Shown here in pieces: positions 20,694-30,491 of a stretch of 50,255 bases of DNA. This DNA comes from Paratrimastix pyriformis (taxonomy: Eukaryota; Preaxostyla; Paratrimastigidae): assembly GCA_027972325.1 (NCBI GenBank), contig JAPMOS010000212.1, positions 1 to 50,255 of the forward strand, given 5' to 3'. Position numbers and translations under genes: made by a program. The first letter of the stretch is position 1. The number at the start of each line of letters is the position of its first letter. The notes beneath the pieces were generated by a model. The model had not been told where the DNA came from. It made no database searches and was given only the letters and a program-made list of their open reading frames with translations.

Positions 20694-21745
20694 TCACAAC
20701 AACCCCTTTGCACGCACCCTTACGACCTCCCTGCGCACGATTGTACGTGCGCAGGGAGGTCCACTCGCCTTGGTCGCGTAGATAGCTGTCCTCTCTGCCT
20801 CCGTTACAGTTAGGAGCCATGTGCCGTCCCACTTCCCAGTACCATAAGCTTGACCCTTTCGCGCAATCATCTGGGGCCTGATCGGGGGGTTGAGCGTCTC
20901 CAACCATTGCTTGAGCGCAGGCACTGTCGGAAGGTCGCGTCTCCTCACAATGGCAAGCGACATTCCAGCTGGCACATTGATTCGCACATCTGCAGGACAA
21001 ATCGTAATCAACACACGATGAGGGGCGTCGACAGCAGGGAAAAATCTCGGGACCTCCCCATCGGAGGGAGGACATCCATGAGCATTGAAAGACGCCCGGA
21101 AACAGCATAAAGATACGAAGCGAATCTACCATGACCATTGAGCTGACAACAGCAGTGAGTGATTGACAGACTCCTCCTTCCCAGCCATGCTGCAACGTCA
21201 TTCTCCGTTGTGGCCTGCATAATTCCAGCCAAGGTCACCTTCGACACCTTTTCCACAATAACATCTGGCTCAAACGCCGCAACCTCACCTTTGATCGGCT
21301 CGATCTCCGCTCCAAACTTGTCAGCAAGGCCTTCAATGGCAACCACCAAGCCCTCAGTCACTTCATCAAAGAGGGCTGTGAACCGAGGGAAAGACCCCTC
21401 CACAATGGTCCCCACCAAGGTTTCCTGGATCTCAGCATAGCTGATCGGCTCGATCTCCGGCTTGAAAACAATCATCGCTCCAATCGCCTGCACCACGATC
21501 AGAAAACAAATAGCGAGGGTGAGAAACATGGAACTTCTCAAGACTGCAGGCTCCAACTCGGAGCTCCACCCTTTGCAGCCGCGGCAACCGTGCAGTGATT
21601 TCATGTGTGAACAGCAGACCTTCTCCCACACGGTCCGGTCCCTCTTCGTCCCCTCTTCATGACCCTCATGGCTTCTCTTCTGGCGTCCCGCCGCACCGTC
21701 CTCAATCACAATTGGAACTGATCCAGTAACAGTAGAAGTGCTCAT
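20694..21745 (-). pseudogene. LINE-A2 ORF1: membrane-anchored protein, diverged
   Basis: Starts at ATG 21745 (MSTSTVTGS) and ends at 20694 with the same AKGLL as LINE-A1. It has a basic/Cys-rich N-terminus, a membrane helix (FLTLAICFLIVVQAIGAMIV), YAEIQ, VEGSFPRF, a VDSLRIF segment, and the C-terminal module (SLAIVRRRDL, helix VPALKQWLETL, IARKG, KWDGTWLLTV). At least two frameshifts interrupt it. By eye, identity with the LINE-A1 ORF1 is below half, while the ORF2 regions are nearly identical, so ORF1 evolves much faster or has been exchanged. Confidence 0.75.
20724..20761. repeat. Perfect 15-bp inverted repeat inside LINE-A2 ORF1 end
   Basis: Arms 20724-20738 and 20747-20761 are exact reverse complements around an 8-base loop. 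It lies in the last 25 codons of ORF1. The same place in LINE-A1 has no such palindrome. It may be chance, a structural RNA element near the ORF1-ORF2 gap, or a foldback replication error. Confidence 0.7.
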
Positions 21746-21824
21746 GGCTGGCAGTTAAAGAACAATCGAGCAAAAATCGGAGCGGAGAAAAATTCAACTT
21801 AGCAGTCTACTCGACCGCGGAGCA
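21746..21824 (-). promoter_or_regulatory. LINE-A2 5' UTR
   Basis: The minus strand opens with TGCTCCGCGGTCGAGTAGAC, then TTGAATTTTTCTCCGC and CGATTTTTGCTCGATT, before the ORF1 ATG. LINE-C has matching blocks (CGGTCGCATAGAC, TTGAATT, CGATTTTTGCGTCGATT), which suggests a conserved internal promoter. Confidence 0.6.
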
Positions 21825-22710
21825 GCTTGCCAATTCCTCCAGTGTTGTTGGCATCCCATACCCCTGCTCCTCTTTCAGCTCCTCGCCCTCCCTGAGAATG
21901 GCCAGATCATTCCTGGACATGACCTGCAGCATCCCCGAGAGGATGCCAGGCATCTTCTCCTTTCCGTGGAGCCTTACCCACTTACCCGGGTCATCCAGCA
22001 GGGGTTCACTTGTGGTCCACAACTTCTGAAGAAGTGCAATCTCCTCACGGAGCATCACCCCACATCCTTGCTCATCCGCCACTCTCCCCAACAACTGTGT
22101 CAGCACCATCATATCATGCACATCCACCGGGTCCTTCAGGCCCATGCCCCCTTCATCCTCCGGGAAGAAAAGCACCTCCGCCGGATCGCACTTCCCCAGA
22201 CAGCCACCAATCTCCCTAAAGACCCTCGCATATCTTTGCCGTAGGATCTCCAAGTCCTTCTTTGGCATGGGGCACTGTCTGGCCGTGTACTGGAGGCACG
22301 TCGACACGCACTCGTTGATCATCTGCACCATCAACCTCGGGGGACCTTCTTGTCCATCAGCCTGTGCAGCCTCCCGCACATTTTCTGGATAACCTTCTCC
22401 GTGTTGACCTTCATGTTCATCTCCTCGTCTATCCAAATCCCCAGGTATCGGATGGCCCCACCCTTCTGCTGGACCTTGATGACCCGACCCTCACCCAAGT
22501 CCAGGTCCGTCTTGCTCTTCACCCCCCACACAGGTAGTCACACTTGGTCCACGACAGCTGCATGCCCGCCTCCTCCACCTTCCGTCTCACTGTGTTGACC
22601 AACCGGACCATCTGCTCCTTGGTTCGAGTGACCAGCATAACATCGTCAGCAAAGGCAAGGACTTTCACCTTCCTCCCACTATCCAGGATATACCCACCTT
22701 CCCTTTCGCA
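21825..22710 (-). mobile_element. LINE-X fragment, right piece (reverse transcriptase)
   Basis: Begins with the second target-duplication copy (21825-21834) and continues LINE-X ORF2: the connection region (CSAVE read-in, PTTLEEL), knuckle-free thumb, motif E (RYLGIWI) and FADDVMLV. Similarity to LINE-A is about 80% up to roughly 22300 and then jumps to near identity, so this piece is mosaic. At 22710 it joins the LINE-B ORF1 in mid-gene with only a CAC-type microhomology, which looks like a rearrangement junction. Confidence 0.8.
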
Positions 22711-23635
22711 CCACTCCAACATTGGTCGTGCTGGTGCGTTGCCGTTTCCACGCCGCAAATAAAGCCTCGGGGCTACCATCTCATTTGATAGGAAGGTTGT
22801 CCTCTCGCCAGCAGAGGGTGGCCGACATCACCTGGGCACCAACCGACTCCGCCCAGGCCTTCGCCTCATCCAACATGTTCCCCGCACACCCCAGGGACAG
22901 AGCCGTGTTTCCCACCATGGGCAGCGCATCCATCTTTGCTGGGGTCTCGGCAGACTGCGGGCATCAGGGTGGTGGATTCTGACCAGCCACCTATCCTTGA
23001 CCACGGGCCCAAACAATCCCTTCCCTCTGCGCACCGGCTCAGCCTCGTCCACAGCGCCATCCACCGAAACCGTTGGAGACCCGTCCGGACGGACAGCCTC
23101 CTCCGCAGCCCCACCAACAACCGGGGGGACCAGCGGGGCAGGAGCCACCGCAGCAACTGGATCGGCCGAACCAGGGCAGGGGCCAACGCTTGGCCAGGAG
23201 CAGGGAGTCCAGCACCGAAGTTGACATAGCACCTACCGCACCACAGAAGAACAACAAAGTGAGGATCGTTGCCAGGCCGCAGATCATCGATTGCATCCCC
23301 TTCACTACGGCACCAAAATACGTCCAACACGACGAAAATGGTTCATTCCCATTCCCTTGTTCCCTCCTACTTTCCCGCATTCCCCTGTTCCATCCCTTGC
23401 CTCGATGAGCTCTCTCAGAATAAAGCATTCTTGCCAACACTCGACTGATAGCTGTCATTCTCCTACCAATAATAAAACAATAGATCAGCATTTCCAATTC
23501 ATTATTTCCCAGGTTCGTCCTGAGAGCATTCCGCACGATCTGCTCGATCGTTTGCGGTGCAGGTCTCCGAACTGCTTGTTCAGATCCCAAGGCGCAGACT
23601 TCTTGTCTGTAAGCCCATACACGCAACGCAAACAT
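22711..23635 (-). pseudogene. LINE-B ORF1, truncated copy in the first partial unit
   Basis: The N-terminal two thirds of LINE-B ORF1: MFALRVWAYRQEV start (ATG 23635), an Arg-rich helical region, a membrane helix (MICGLATILTLLFFCGAVGA), then an Ala/Pro-rich stretch and RWLVRIHHPDAR. It stops at the rearranged junction with LINE-X (22710). A G-run is two bases shorter than in unit C and shifts the frame near 22810. Confidence 0.7.
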
Positions 23636-23701
23636 AAGCGGAACTAGGACGGACCAAATGCGCAGATTTAAAGCTTGCAACAGAGATTATAACGCGGGGG
23701 G

Positions 23702-24266
23702 AGAGCCCTGAAGAATTCGTCGTCTCATTTCCTTTAGTCAGTGCCTCTGCCCCTGTCGAACTATGAATCTTGACCGTTCCATTCTTGCGTTGTTCTTTTG
23801 GTATCTTGCGTACATCAGGAGGCAGTGCCCGCCTCCCGGCCCTCCACACGCACGCACACCCTCTCGCCGCCTGCATTTGCATCCGCCCGCCCATCTCATC
23901 TCATTCGCCCGCCTATCTCTCATTCGCCCGTGCCCTTCTCCGTTTCCGTTTCTGCACTTCTCCGTTTCCGTTTCTGCACTTCTCCGTTTCCGTTTCTGCA
24001 CTTCTCCGTTTCCGTTTCTGCACTTCTCCGTTTCCGTTTCTGCACTTCTCCGTTTCCGTTTCTGCACTTCTCCGTTTCCGTTTCTGCACTTTCTCCGATT
24101 CGTTCTGTGTCGTTTGCACAAAAAAATCGTCGTTTGCGTCGAAACCGTCGTTTGCACCAAAACTCACAGTTTGCCCCAGAATTCACCGTTAGCATCCGAA
24201 TCCCCATTTGCACCGTTTTACGGCATTTCCGCCGATTTCCGGCATTTCCACCAAAATTACCGAAAG
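23702..24266. repeat. Array spacer with 22-bp minisatellite (copy 1)
   Basis: No convincing gene. It holds about seven copies of a 22-bp repeat with core TCTCCGTTTCCGTTTCTGCA (about 23936-24091), followed by degenerate CGTCGTTTGC repeats. The period is not a multiple of three, so all frames give Glu/Arg/Lys or Phe/Ser repeat peptides that are not real proteins. It links the truncated endonuclease of one unit with the 5' end of the next. Confidence 0.8.
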
Positions 24267-25716
24267 TCTATTATGCCCTTATATATCCGTTTGCGTTTTC
24301 CCTCCAACGCCCTGTCCCGCTTCTTGTAGTGCATGCTTCTCATCTTTGCCAATTGGCGCTGCATCTCCCTCCTCCTTTCCGAGTCCCTCTCCTCCACCGC
24401 CCTCCGCCGCAGCTTCCTCATGCGGTGGGGCTCGTAGTCCCGATCCGTATTTGTAACCTCCCGGTACCCAAACACATGCCCCGCCGTTTCCCTCAGGATC
24501 CGACCCATCTGTTCGAATGACAGCTCCTCCCCCTTCCCCGATGCCTTTCGAATCATCTCCGCCACCTTCCTCCTATATGAGCCCATCTTCTCCACCAACA
24601 CATCATACTCTTCTCTCTCTTTTCACGCAGCAACGCGTCCAAGTCCGACCTGGACGGGCAAATGGCCACCTTCCTCCTTGTCGTCCCCGCCCATGCCGGC
24701 AGCATGTTCCTCAAGTCAGTCACGACCATGTGATGGTCTGTAACTTCGCTCCACTGTATCTCCTCATTTCTCCATACCCATAGGTTATCGAGCATCCTTG
24801 CCATCGTCCCTTGCGTTGCGAGGCAAAGGTCCAACCGAGCCACCCCTTTCATCCCCGGCTGCTTGTCCTTCTCCTCTGCATCCCCCCTTCTTGTTCCGCA
24901 CAAACGTGATCTCATTCTCCTTGCCTACCATCTTCGCCGTGTCATACAGTCCCAACTTCTCATGCTCTCCGACTTCCTTGGCCCAGCTATTCGCATCCGT
25001 GTACACCACCACTCCCCTTCCCTCTGCCGCCCCCTCCGCCATGCACTCATCCAGCCTTTCAATAATCACCTTCCTGACCCTCTCCTTGTCATCTCCCTCC
25101 CCAGTCGGATAGTACATATTCACCAGCCGGAGGTTGGTCTTTCCCTCCGACCAGTCCATGTACATCAAATAGCCCGGCAGGACCTCCGTGACACGACGCA
25201 CCGCCATCTGCAGGGTCCGTCTATATCCTATCATCACCCCCCCCTTGGGGTGACGCTCCACCGCATTCTCCACCACCGAACTCCTCCACCGCCATCCCCT
25301 CATCCACTTCTCCTCCAACTGCTCCTTATTCGCCTTCGTCCCCTTTGTTTCTTGCAACAGGGCAATGTCTACCCGTCCTACCCGCAACAGGTCCGCCACA
25401 TTACTTCGCTTCCACTCTGACCCAAGTCCTCGCACATTCCACCCTGCCACCCGCATCCTGTCCTCCTCCTTCATCGGCAACCCCGCCCTCAGGTTGGCCT
25501 CCTTCCTCCCCTGGCACCACTTCTCCACCCCCCGAAACTCCTCCTCCTCCGCCTTCACGTCATATCCCCTCTCAATATCCAACATTTTTGCTTTTTGCCT
25601 CCTCTTCCTTTGGGCATCCTTCTTCCCCCTCTTCTTCCTTGCCTTCCTGCTCATCCCATCCCCAGGTCGCCGACTCACTTCCGGATACGACACGCCCGCT
25701 ACCAGGACCTGCTCCT
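24267..25716 (-). pseudogene. LINE-B unit A ORF2: basic linker and AP endonuclease, 3'-truncated
   Basis: From the RKARKKRGKKDAQRKRRQ linker through VAGWNVRGLGSEWKRSN, LLQETKG, VVYTDANSW, RLDLCLA and VTDHHMVV to KRKRIYKGI, where LINE homology ends at 24267. The endonuclease series is complete but the reverse transcriptase is missing, so the unit could not have mobilised itself. Two small frame breaks lie near 24620 and 24890. Nucleotide similarity to LINE-A is roughly 75-80%. Confidence 0.85.
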
Positions 25717-25726
25717 CCTGTCCTTC
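25717..25726. repeat. Target-site duplication of the 302-bp LINE-A fragment, left copy
   Basis: CCTGTCCTTC, repeated at 26029-26038. The uninterrupted site is seen in unit B near 31943-31952. Confidence 0.92.
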
Positions 25727-26028
25727 GTGTGTGTGTGTGTGTGTGTGTGTGTGATACTTCCCGGCTTACGCCGAGTCCGTTATCGGGCCGAAGCCCGCGG
25801 GTAACATAGACCTCCCGGTCCGCCCTCCCCGCGAGACAAGCTCGCAAGAAGGAACGCCCCAAGTGGTCCATGGGTCGGCTCGCGCCCACAAGGGGCGGTC
25901 ACCGCCGACACTCGGACTACGTCCCTTCGTCCATCCCTTCCTCGTTCTTCTCGTTCTTCTTCCGTTGCTTGATCGCTACCAGCATAGTTCTCCGCAGTCC
26001 ACCCAGTTCGCTCCCAATCTCCTTCTGG
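25727..26028 (-). mobile_element. LINE-A3, 5'-truncated 302-bp insertion in unit A
   Basis: Matches LINE-A1 positions 1 to about 288: CA tail, both 3' hairpins (TTCG hairpin at 25784-25797) and the last codons of ORF2. Short 5'-truncated copies with a target duplication are the classic product of target-primed reverse transcription. The near-identity with LINE-A1 and the intact duplication indicate a very recent event. Confidence 0.93.
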
Positions 26029-28150
26029 CCTGTCCTTCAGGCTTCTCCGCCTTGTCTGCTCCCCGCCCTGTCATCCCTTGACTCTCTTTCCTCACCGCAC
26101 ACGCTACTTTCTGCAGTCTCCCTCTGCAGCTCCCCCAAATGCTGGCCCCTCCCGGACCTTTGCATCCGCGACCCCATTCCAGCTTCAGCCACGTACACGA
26201 AAACATCCCCATGCATAATCTCGCACTCCTCCACCTCATACACCACACTGTCATTGAACCTCCACCACGCCCCATCAATCCTTTTCAGTGCCACCCAATG
26301 ACGCCCCCCGCCCCTTCTTCCACAGAATTCCGCCTCCGCTTCCAGGTGGTAGCTTGTCCCGAGTACGTCTACTATGTCCGGCTGCACTTTCCACTGCGTC
26401 TGATCCGCCCCCCTACCCCTCTGGTTCCGAACCACCTGCACCACCAGGACACTCTCCCCTTCTATCGCACGCTCATCCCGTGCATGCCACTGGTCCCCAC
26501 CACACACCGGACACTTCTTCATGACACGGTCATCTGCCATCACTACCCTCCTTACCGCCTCATTCATACTGTCCCCGTCCCTCATCAGACGCACAAACAA
26601 GCACTCCCGCGCCCTCTCTCTGCCAACACTTTCACATCCGCATTCCACACACACGTCCACCACCCTCATCCTGACTTCCACCGGGATCCGCGCCCTTTTC
26701 AGCAGCTCAATCACAGCCACCCCCGCTTCTCCATCCTGCGTCTCGTCCAGTCCCTCCGTCCCCCTCTTCCAAATCCCTTCTTCTCCATCAGGGTCCCCAC
26801 CGACACCTCTGACCACATCAAACAGCGGATCTGCCCCACCAACCGCCTCCGCCGCCTGCAACCCGGCGCTCAACCAACACCTGTGTCCAGTCGTGTTGGC
26901 GATGCCACGATATTGCTCGACGTCTCCCTGCACCGGTACCCTATCCATCCCCGGCTGCCCGCTCCCTCCCCCATCCAAATCGTCCATGCCTCTCCCCTCC
27001 AGGGGTACATCCTCGCCCGGACACCCATCGACACCTCTCGATGCCACCACTTTCACCCCATCCCTACCAACCGAACCCCCCGGCATCCATCCGCCCCGCC
27101 CTCGTCCATGCCGCGCCATCCCCCGCACCCTTCTCCGAGCCGTCTTCCGCCCCGTCTCCCCACTCCATCTCCGCACCTTTCTTTGCGCTTCTTCCTTTTC
27201 CCACAATCTCCTCCTCTGCACCTCACATTCCGCTATCCCCATCGCCAACAACCAATTCCATGTCAGCCCCAACCCTGCCATTACCACCCTCGCCCACCGT
27301 GCGATCCACTGGCTGATACATCTCCAGTGTCCTTCGTTCATCTTGTTTTCTGAAATATAATGCCAGACCATTGTTGTTCCGCTGCCTTTTGCCTGACCGA
27401 GATCACCGTCCCATCGCAGCCCCCAGAGTCCGTTCCCCTGATCAGCAAATGGCACAGAACCCTCATCCTTCCGCTCACATGCCACATCTTCTCGGTCCCC
27501 ACAGCATCTTTCAACATGACTCCTCGGGCTCCCCCTACCCCATCGCTCATCCTGCATTAGTTCAGCCTTTTCCGGCAGCCTCCTCCGGCTAGAAGCTATC
27601 CCCCACGCCCAATACTCCTTCAGTTCGCCGGTCAGTTTCTTTTCCCCATCATCCCAGCTTCCCTCAGGTACCAGAACTCTCCTTCCCACATCCACATAGC
27701 AGCCATTCAGCCAACATCCTCTTTGTACCAGCCATCTCCTCTCCAAACGCTCGATTCCATCGATTCTCGCGTTAATTCCTATCCCTTCCTGCCATACTTC
27801 ATCCACCAGGTCCACCCATTTTCCCACTTCCAATTTTCCACATCCACTGCCCCATAGCGCTTCTCTCCCAACCAGCTCCACCATCTGATCCCGTACCCAG
27901 CTCACCTCCATTGACCCTGCCACGCCCATTGTTCCAGTCTGTTCCGTTCCATACCCTTCTCCGCTCACTTGCCTTACGCAAAACACAATGCAGAGTCCTA
28001 CCACCTCAAGATGCCACGATCGATCACTGTCCCAATTCCATCCCACCGTTCCAGTCTGCCCCTTGTTACCCCTCGTTGTCCCCATCCATACTCCTCTTCC
28101 AGAGACGCACCAAAAATGTTTACAGCGCGATGGCCCGTCTCCATATGCAT
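26029..28150 (-). pseudogene. LINE-B unit A ORF2 N-terminal part with USP-like domain
   Basis: Start proposed at 28150 (MHMETGHRAVNIFG), 39 bases after the ORF1 stop. A Trp-rich region of about 350 residues is followed by the USP-like domain: Cys box GIANTTGHRCWLSAGLQ, zinc pairs CVEC and CPVC, His box GGGRHWVALKR, Asn/Asp box WWRFNDSVV and a DVFVYV strand. This domain aligns end to end with LINE-A despite considerable divergence, and all expected catalytic and zinc residues are present. Frameshifts lie near 28085 and 26140; the 302-bp LINE-A3 insertion separates it from the endonuclease. Confidence 0.83.
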
Positions 28151-28188
28151 CTCAGAAGCGCGCCTAGCTTCGAGAGGCCCCCTCATCG

Positions 28189-29853
28189 TTACCGATGCGA
28201 CGACCCATGCCCATGTGCATGCGTGTGGTGATGCGAGTGCGACGAACGTCGCTCCCCGCTTGGGCTGGGCTTCCTCTTCTTGCTCTTGGCCGTATCTGTC
28301 GCCGAGGCAGTCTTGGCAGCTGCCGTCCCCTTCTCGCCAGGGGCACTCTTCGCCGCCCCATCCTCGGGCTGCATAGCCTGCCCCGTCCCCGGCGTGGCCA
28401 GAGTCGGCGTCACCGGCACTGACGGCGTCGGCGACGTCACCAGGGGCCGGGCTGACGCCGGCGTCACCGCTGCAGGGTGGTCGAACCCTTCGAAGACCGA
28501 GGCCAGCTTCGCTGCAGGGGCCTTGCCTCCGATGAAGGCCGGCCTGGCCTTCTCCCTCTTTTCCATCCGGAACAGAGCCACTGTCCTCAAAACAGTGAGC
28601 CAACGGTAGCGGGATAATCAGACCTTTAAGGGAGACCAGGTCCGCTGGCGCTGCAAAGACCATGCCACTGTCCCATTTCACCGCAGATGCATCCGCAATT
28701 GTCCCTTCGTCCAGGGCAGCCTGGAGGGCCACTTCGAGCTCCATCTCCGACCTTCCGCTGCGCCAGCCCAGGTCTTCGGTCTTCTTCGCAGCGCTTGGGG
28801 CCAGCCTCCAACGCACCTCCACCTCGCGCGACGCTGACCGCACTGGGACCTTCACCGGGCGGGTAACAGCCCGCTCAACCGGGCCACGCACCTCCAGGAC
28901 CAGGCTCCGGCCGCAAGGGGTCACTCCAACATTGGTCGTGCTGGTGCGTTGCCGTTTCCACGCCGCAAATAAAGCCTCGGGGGCTACCATCTCATTTGAT
29001 AGGAAGGTTGTCCTCTCGCCAGCAGAGGGGTGGCCGACATCACCTGGGCACCAACCGACTCCGCCCAGGCCTTCGCCTCATCCAACATGTTCCCCGCACA
29101 CCCCAGGGACAGAGCCGTGTTTCCCACCATGGGCAGCGCATCCATCTTTGCTGGGGGTCTCGGCAGACTGCGGGCATCAGGGTGGTGGATTCTGACCAGC
29201 CACCTATCCTTGACCACGGGCCCAAACAATCCCTTCCCTCTGCGCACCGGCTCAGCCTCGTCCACAGCGCCATCCACCGAAACCGTTGGAGACCCGTCCG
29301 GACGGACAGCCTCCTCCGCAGCCCCACCAACAACCGGGGACGGGACCAGCGGGGCAGGAGCCACCGCAGCAACTGGATCGGCCGAACCAGGGGCAGGGGC
29401 CAACGCTTGGCCAGGAGCAGGGGAGTCCAGCACCGAAGTTGACATAGCACCTACCGCACCACAGAAGAACAACAAAGTGAGGATCGTTGCCAGGCCGCAG
29501 ATCATCGATTGCATCCCCTTCACTACGGCACCAAAATACGTCCAACACGACGAAAATGTTTCATTCCCATTCCCTTGTTCCCTCCTACTTTCCCGCATTC
29601 CCCTGTTCCATCCCTTGCCTCGATGAGCTCTCTCAGAATAAAGCATTCTTGCCAACACTCGACTGATAGCTGTCATTCTCCTACCAATAATAAAACAATA
29701 GATCAGCATTTCCAATTCATTATTTCCCAGGTTCGTCCTGAGAGCATTCCGCACGATCTGCTCGATCGTTTGCGGTGCAGGTCTCCGAACTGCTTGTTCA
29801 GATCCCAAGGCGCAGACTTCTTGTCTGTAAGCCCATACACGCAACGCAAACAT
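28189..29853 (-). pseudogene. LINE-B unit A ORF1: membrane protein with His-rich tail
   Basis: Likely start at ATG 29853 (MFALRVWAYRQEV), though N-terminal indels between units make the start uncertain. Features: an Arg-rich helical segment, a membrane helix (MICGLATILTLLFFCGAVGA), an Ala/Pro stretch, a module with ALSLGCAG, helix NMLDEAKAWAESVG and AQVMSATP that may correspond to the RRM-like module of other ORF1s, a second region with AAWKRQR and VRWRLAPSA, an Ala/Thr/Pro/Lys linker with KSKKRKPS, and a C-terminal tail HSHHHTHAHGHGSSHR. It is broken by a few homopolymer indels; unit C reads through the first one. VEGSxPxF is not evident here. Confidence 0.7.
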
Positions 29854-29919
29854 AAGCGGAACTAGGACGGACCAAATGCGCAGATTTAAAGCTTGCAACA
29901 GAGATTATAACGCGGGGGG

Positions 29920-30491
29920 AGAGCCCTGAAGAATTCGTCGTCTCATTTCCTTTAGTCAGTGCCTCTGCCCCTGTCGAACTATGAATCTTGACCGTTCCAT
30001 TCTTGCGTTGTTCTTTTGGTATCTTGCGTACATCAGGAGGGGCAGTGCCCGCCTCCCGGCCCTCCACACGCACGCACACCCCTCTCGCCGCCTGCATTTG
30101 CATCCGCCCCGCCCATCTCATCTCATTCGCCCCGCCTATCTCTCATTCGCCCCGTGCCCTTCTCCGTTTCCGTTTCTGCACTTCTCCGTTTCCGTTTCTG
30201 CACTTCTCCGTTTCCGTTTCTGCACTTCTCCGTTTCCGTTTCTGCACTTCTCCGTTTCCGTTTCTGCACTTCTCCGTTTCCGTTTCTGCACTTCTCCGTT
30301 TCCGTTTCTGCACTTTCTCCGATTCGTTCTGTGTCGTTTGCACAAAAAAATCGTCGTTTGCGTCGAAACCGTCGTTTGCACCAAAACTCACAGTTTGCCC
30401 CAGAATTCACCGTTAGCATCCGAATCCCCCATTTGCACCGTTTTACGGCATTTCCGCCGATTTCCGGCATTTCCACCAAAATTACCGAAAG
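29920..30491. repeat. Array spacer with 22-bp minisatellite (copy 2)
   Basis: Same 572-bp spacer as at 23702 with seven 22-bp repeats (about 30160-30314). No gene. Confidence 0.8.

Larger units (their letters stand above)
12408..21824 (-). mobile_element. LINE-A2, full-length LINE (9,417 bp) nested in LINE-X
   Basis: Complete from the CA tail (plus 12408-12431) to the 5' terminus (TGCTCCGCGGTCGAG on the minus strand), flanked by a 10-bp duplication. Because both ends are fixed, the membrane-protein ORF1, the USP-like domain and the C-terminal methyltransferase-like domain are all proven parts of one mobile unit. ORF2 is very close to LINE-A1, but similarity falls from about 8040/20425 towards the 5' end and ORF1 is strongly diverged. 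ORF2 is broken into at least ten frame segments, many at short homopolymers, so either the copy has decayed or part of this reflects sequencing indels. Confidence 0.93.

Noticed and set aside
23913-24167. Repeat peptides rich in Glu, Arg and Lys
   Set aside because: Produced in every frame by the 22-bp minisatellite; not proteins.
25727-25753. TG repeats as telomere or Z-DNA function
   Set aside because: They are the CA tails of LINE 3' ends at 1, 12408 and 25727; nothing else is needed to explain them.
30160-30314. Regular 22-bp direct repeats as a CRISPR array
   Set aside because: Repeats are contiguous with no spacers, in a eukaryotic LINE array.
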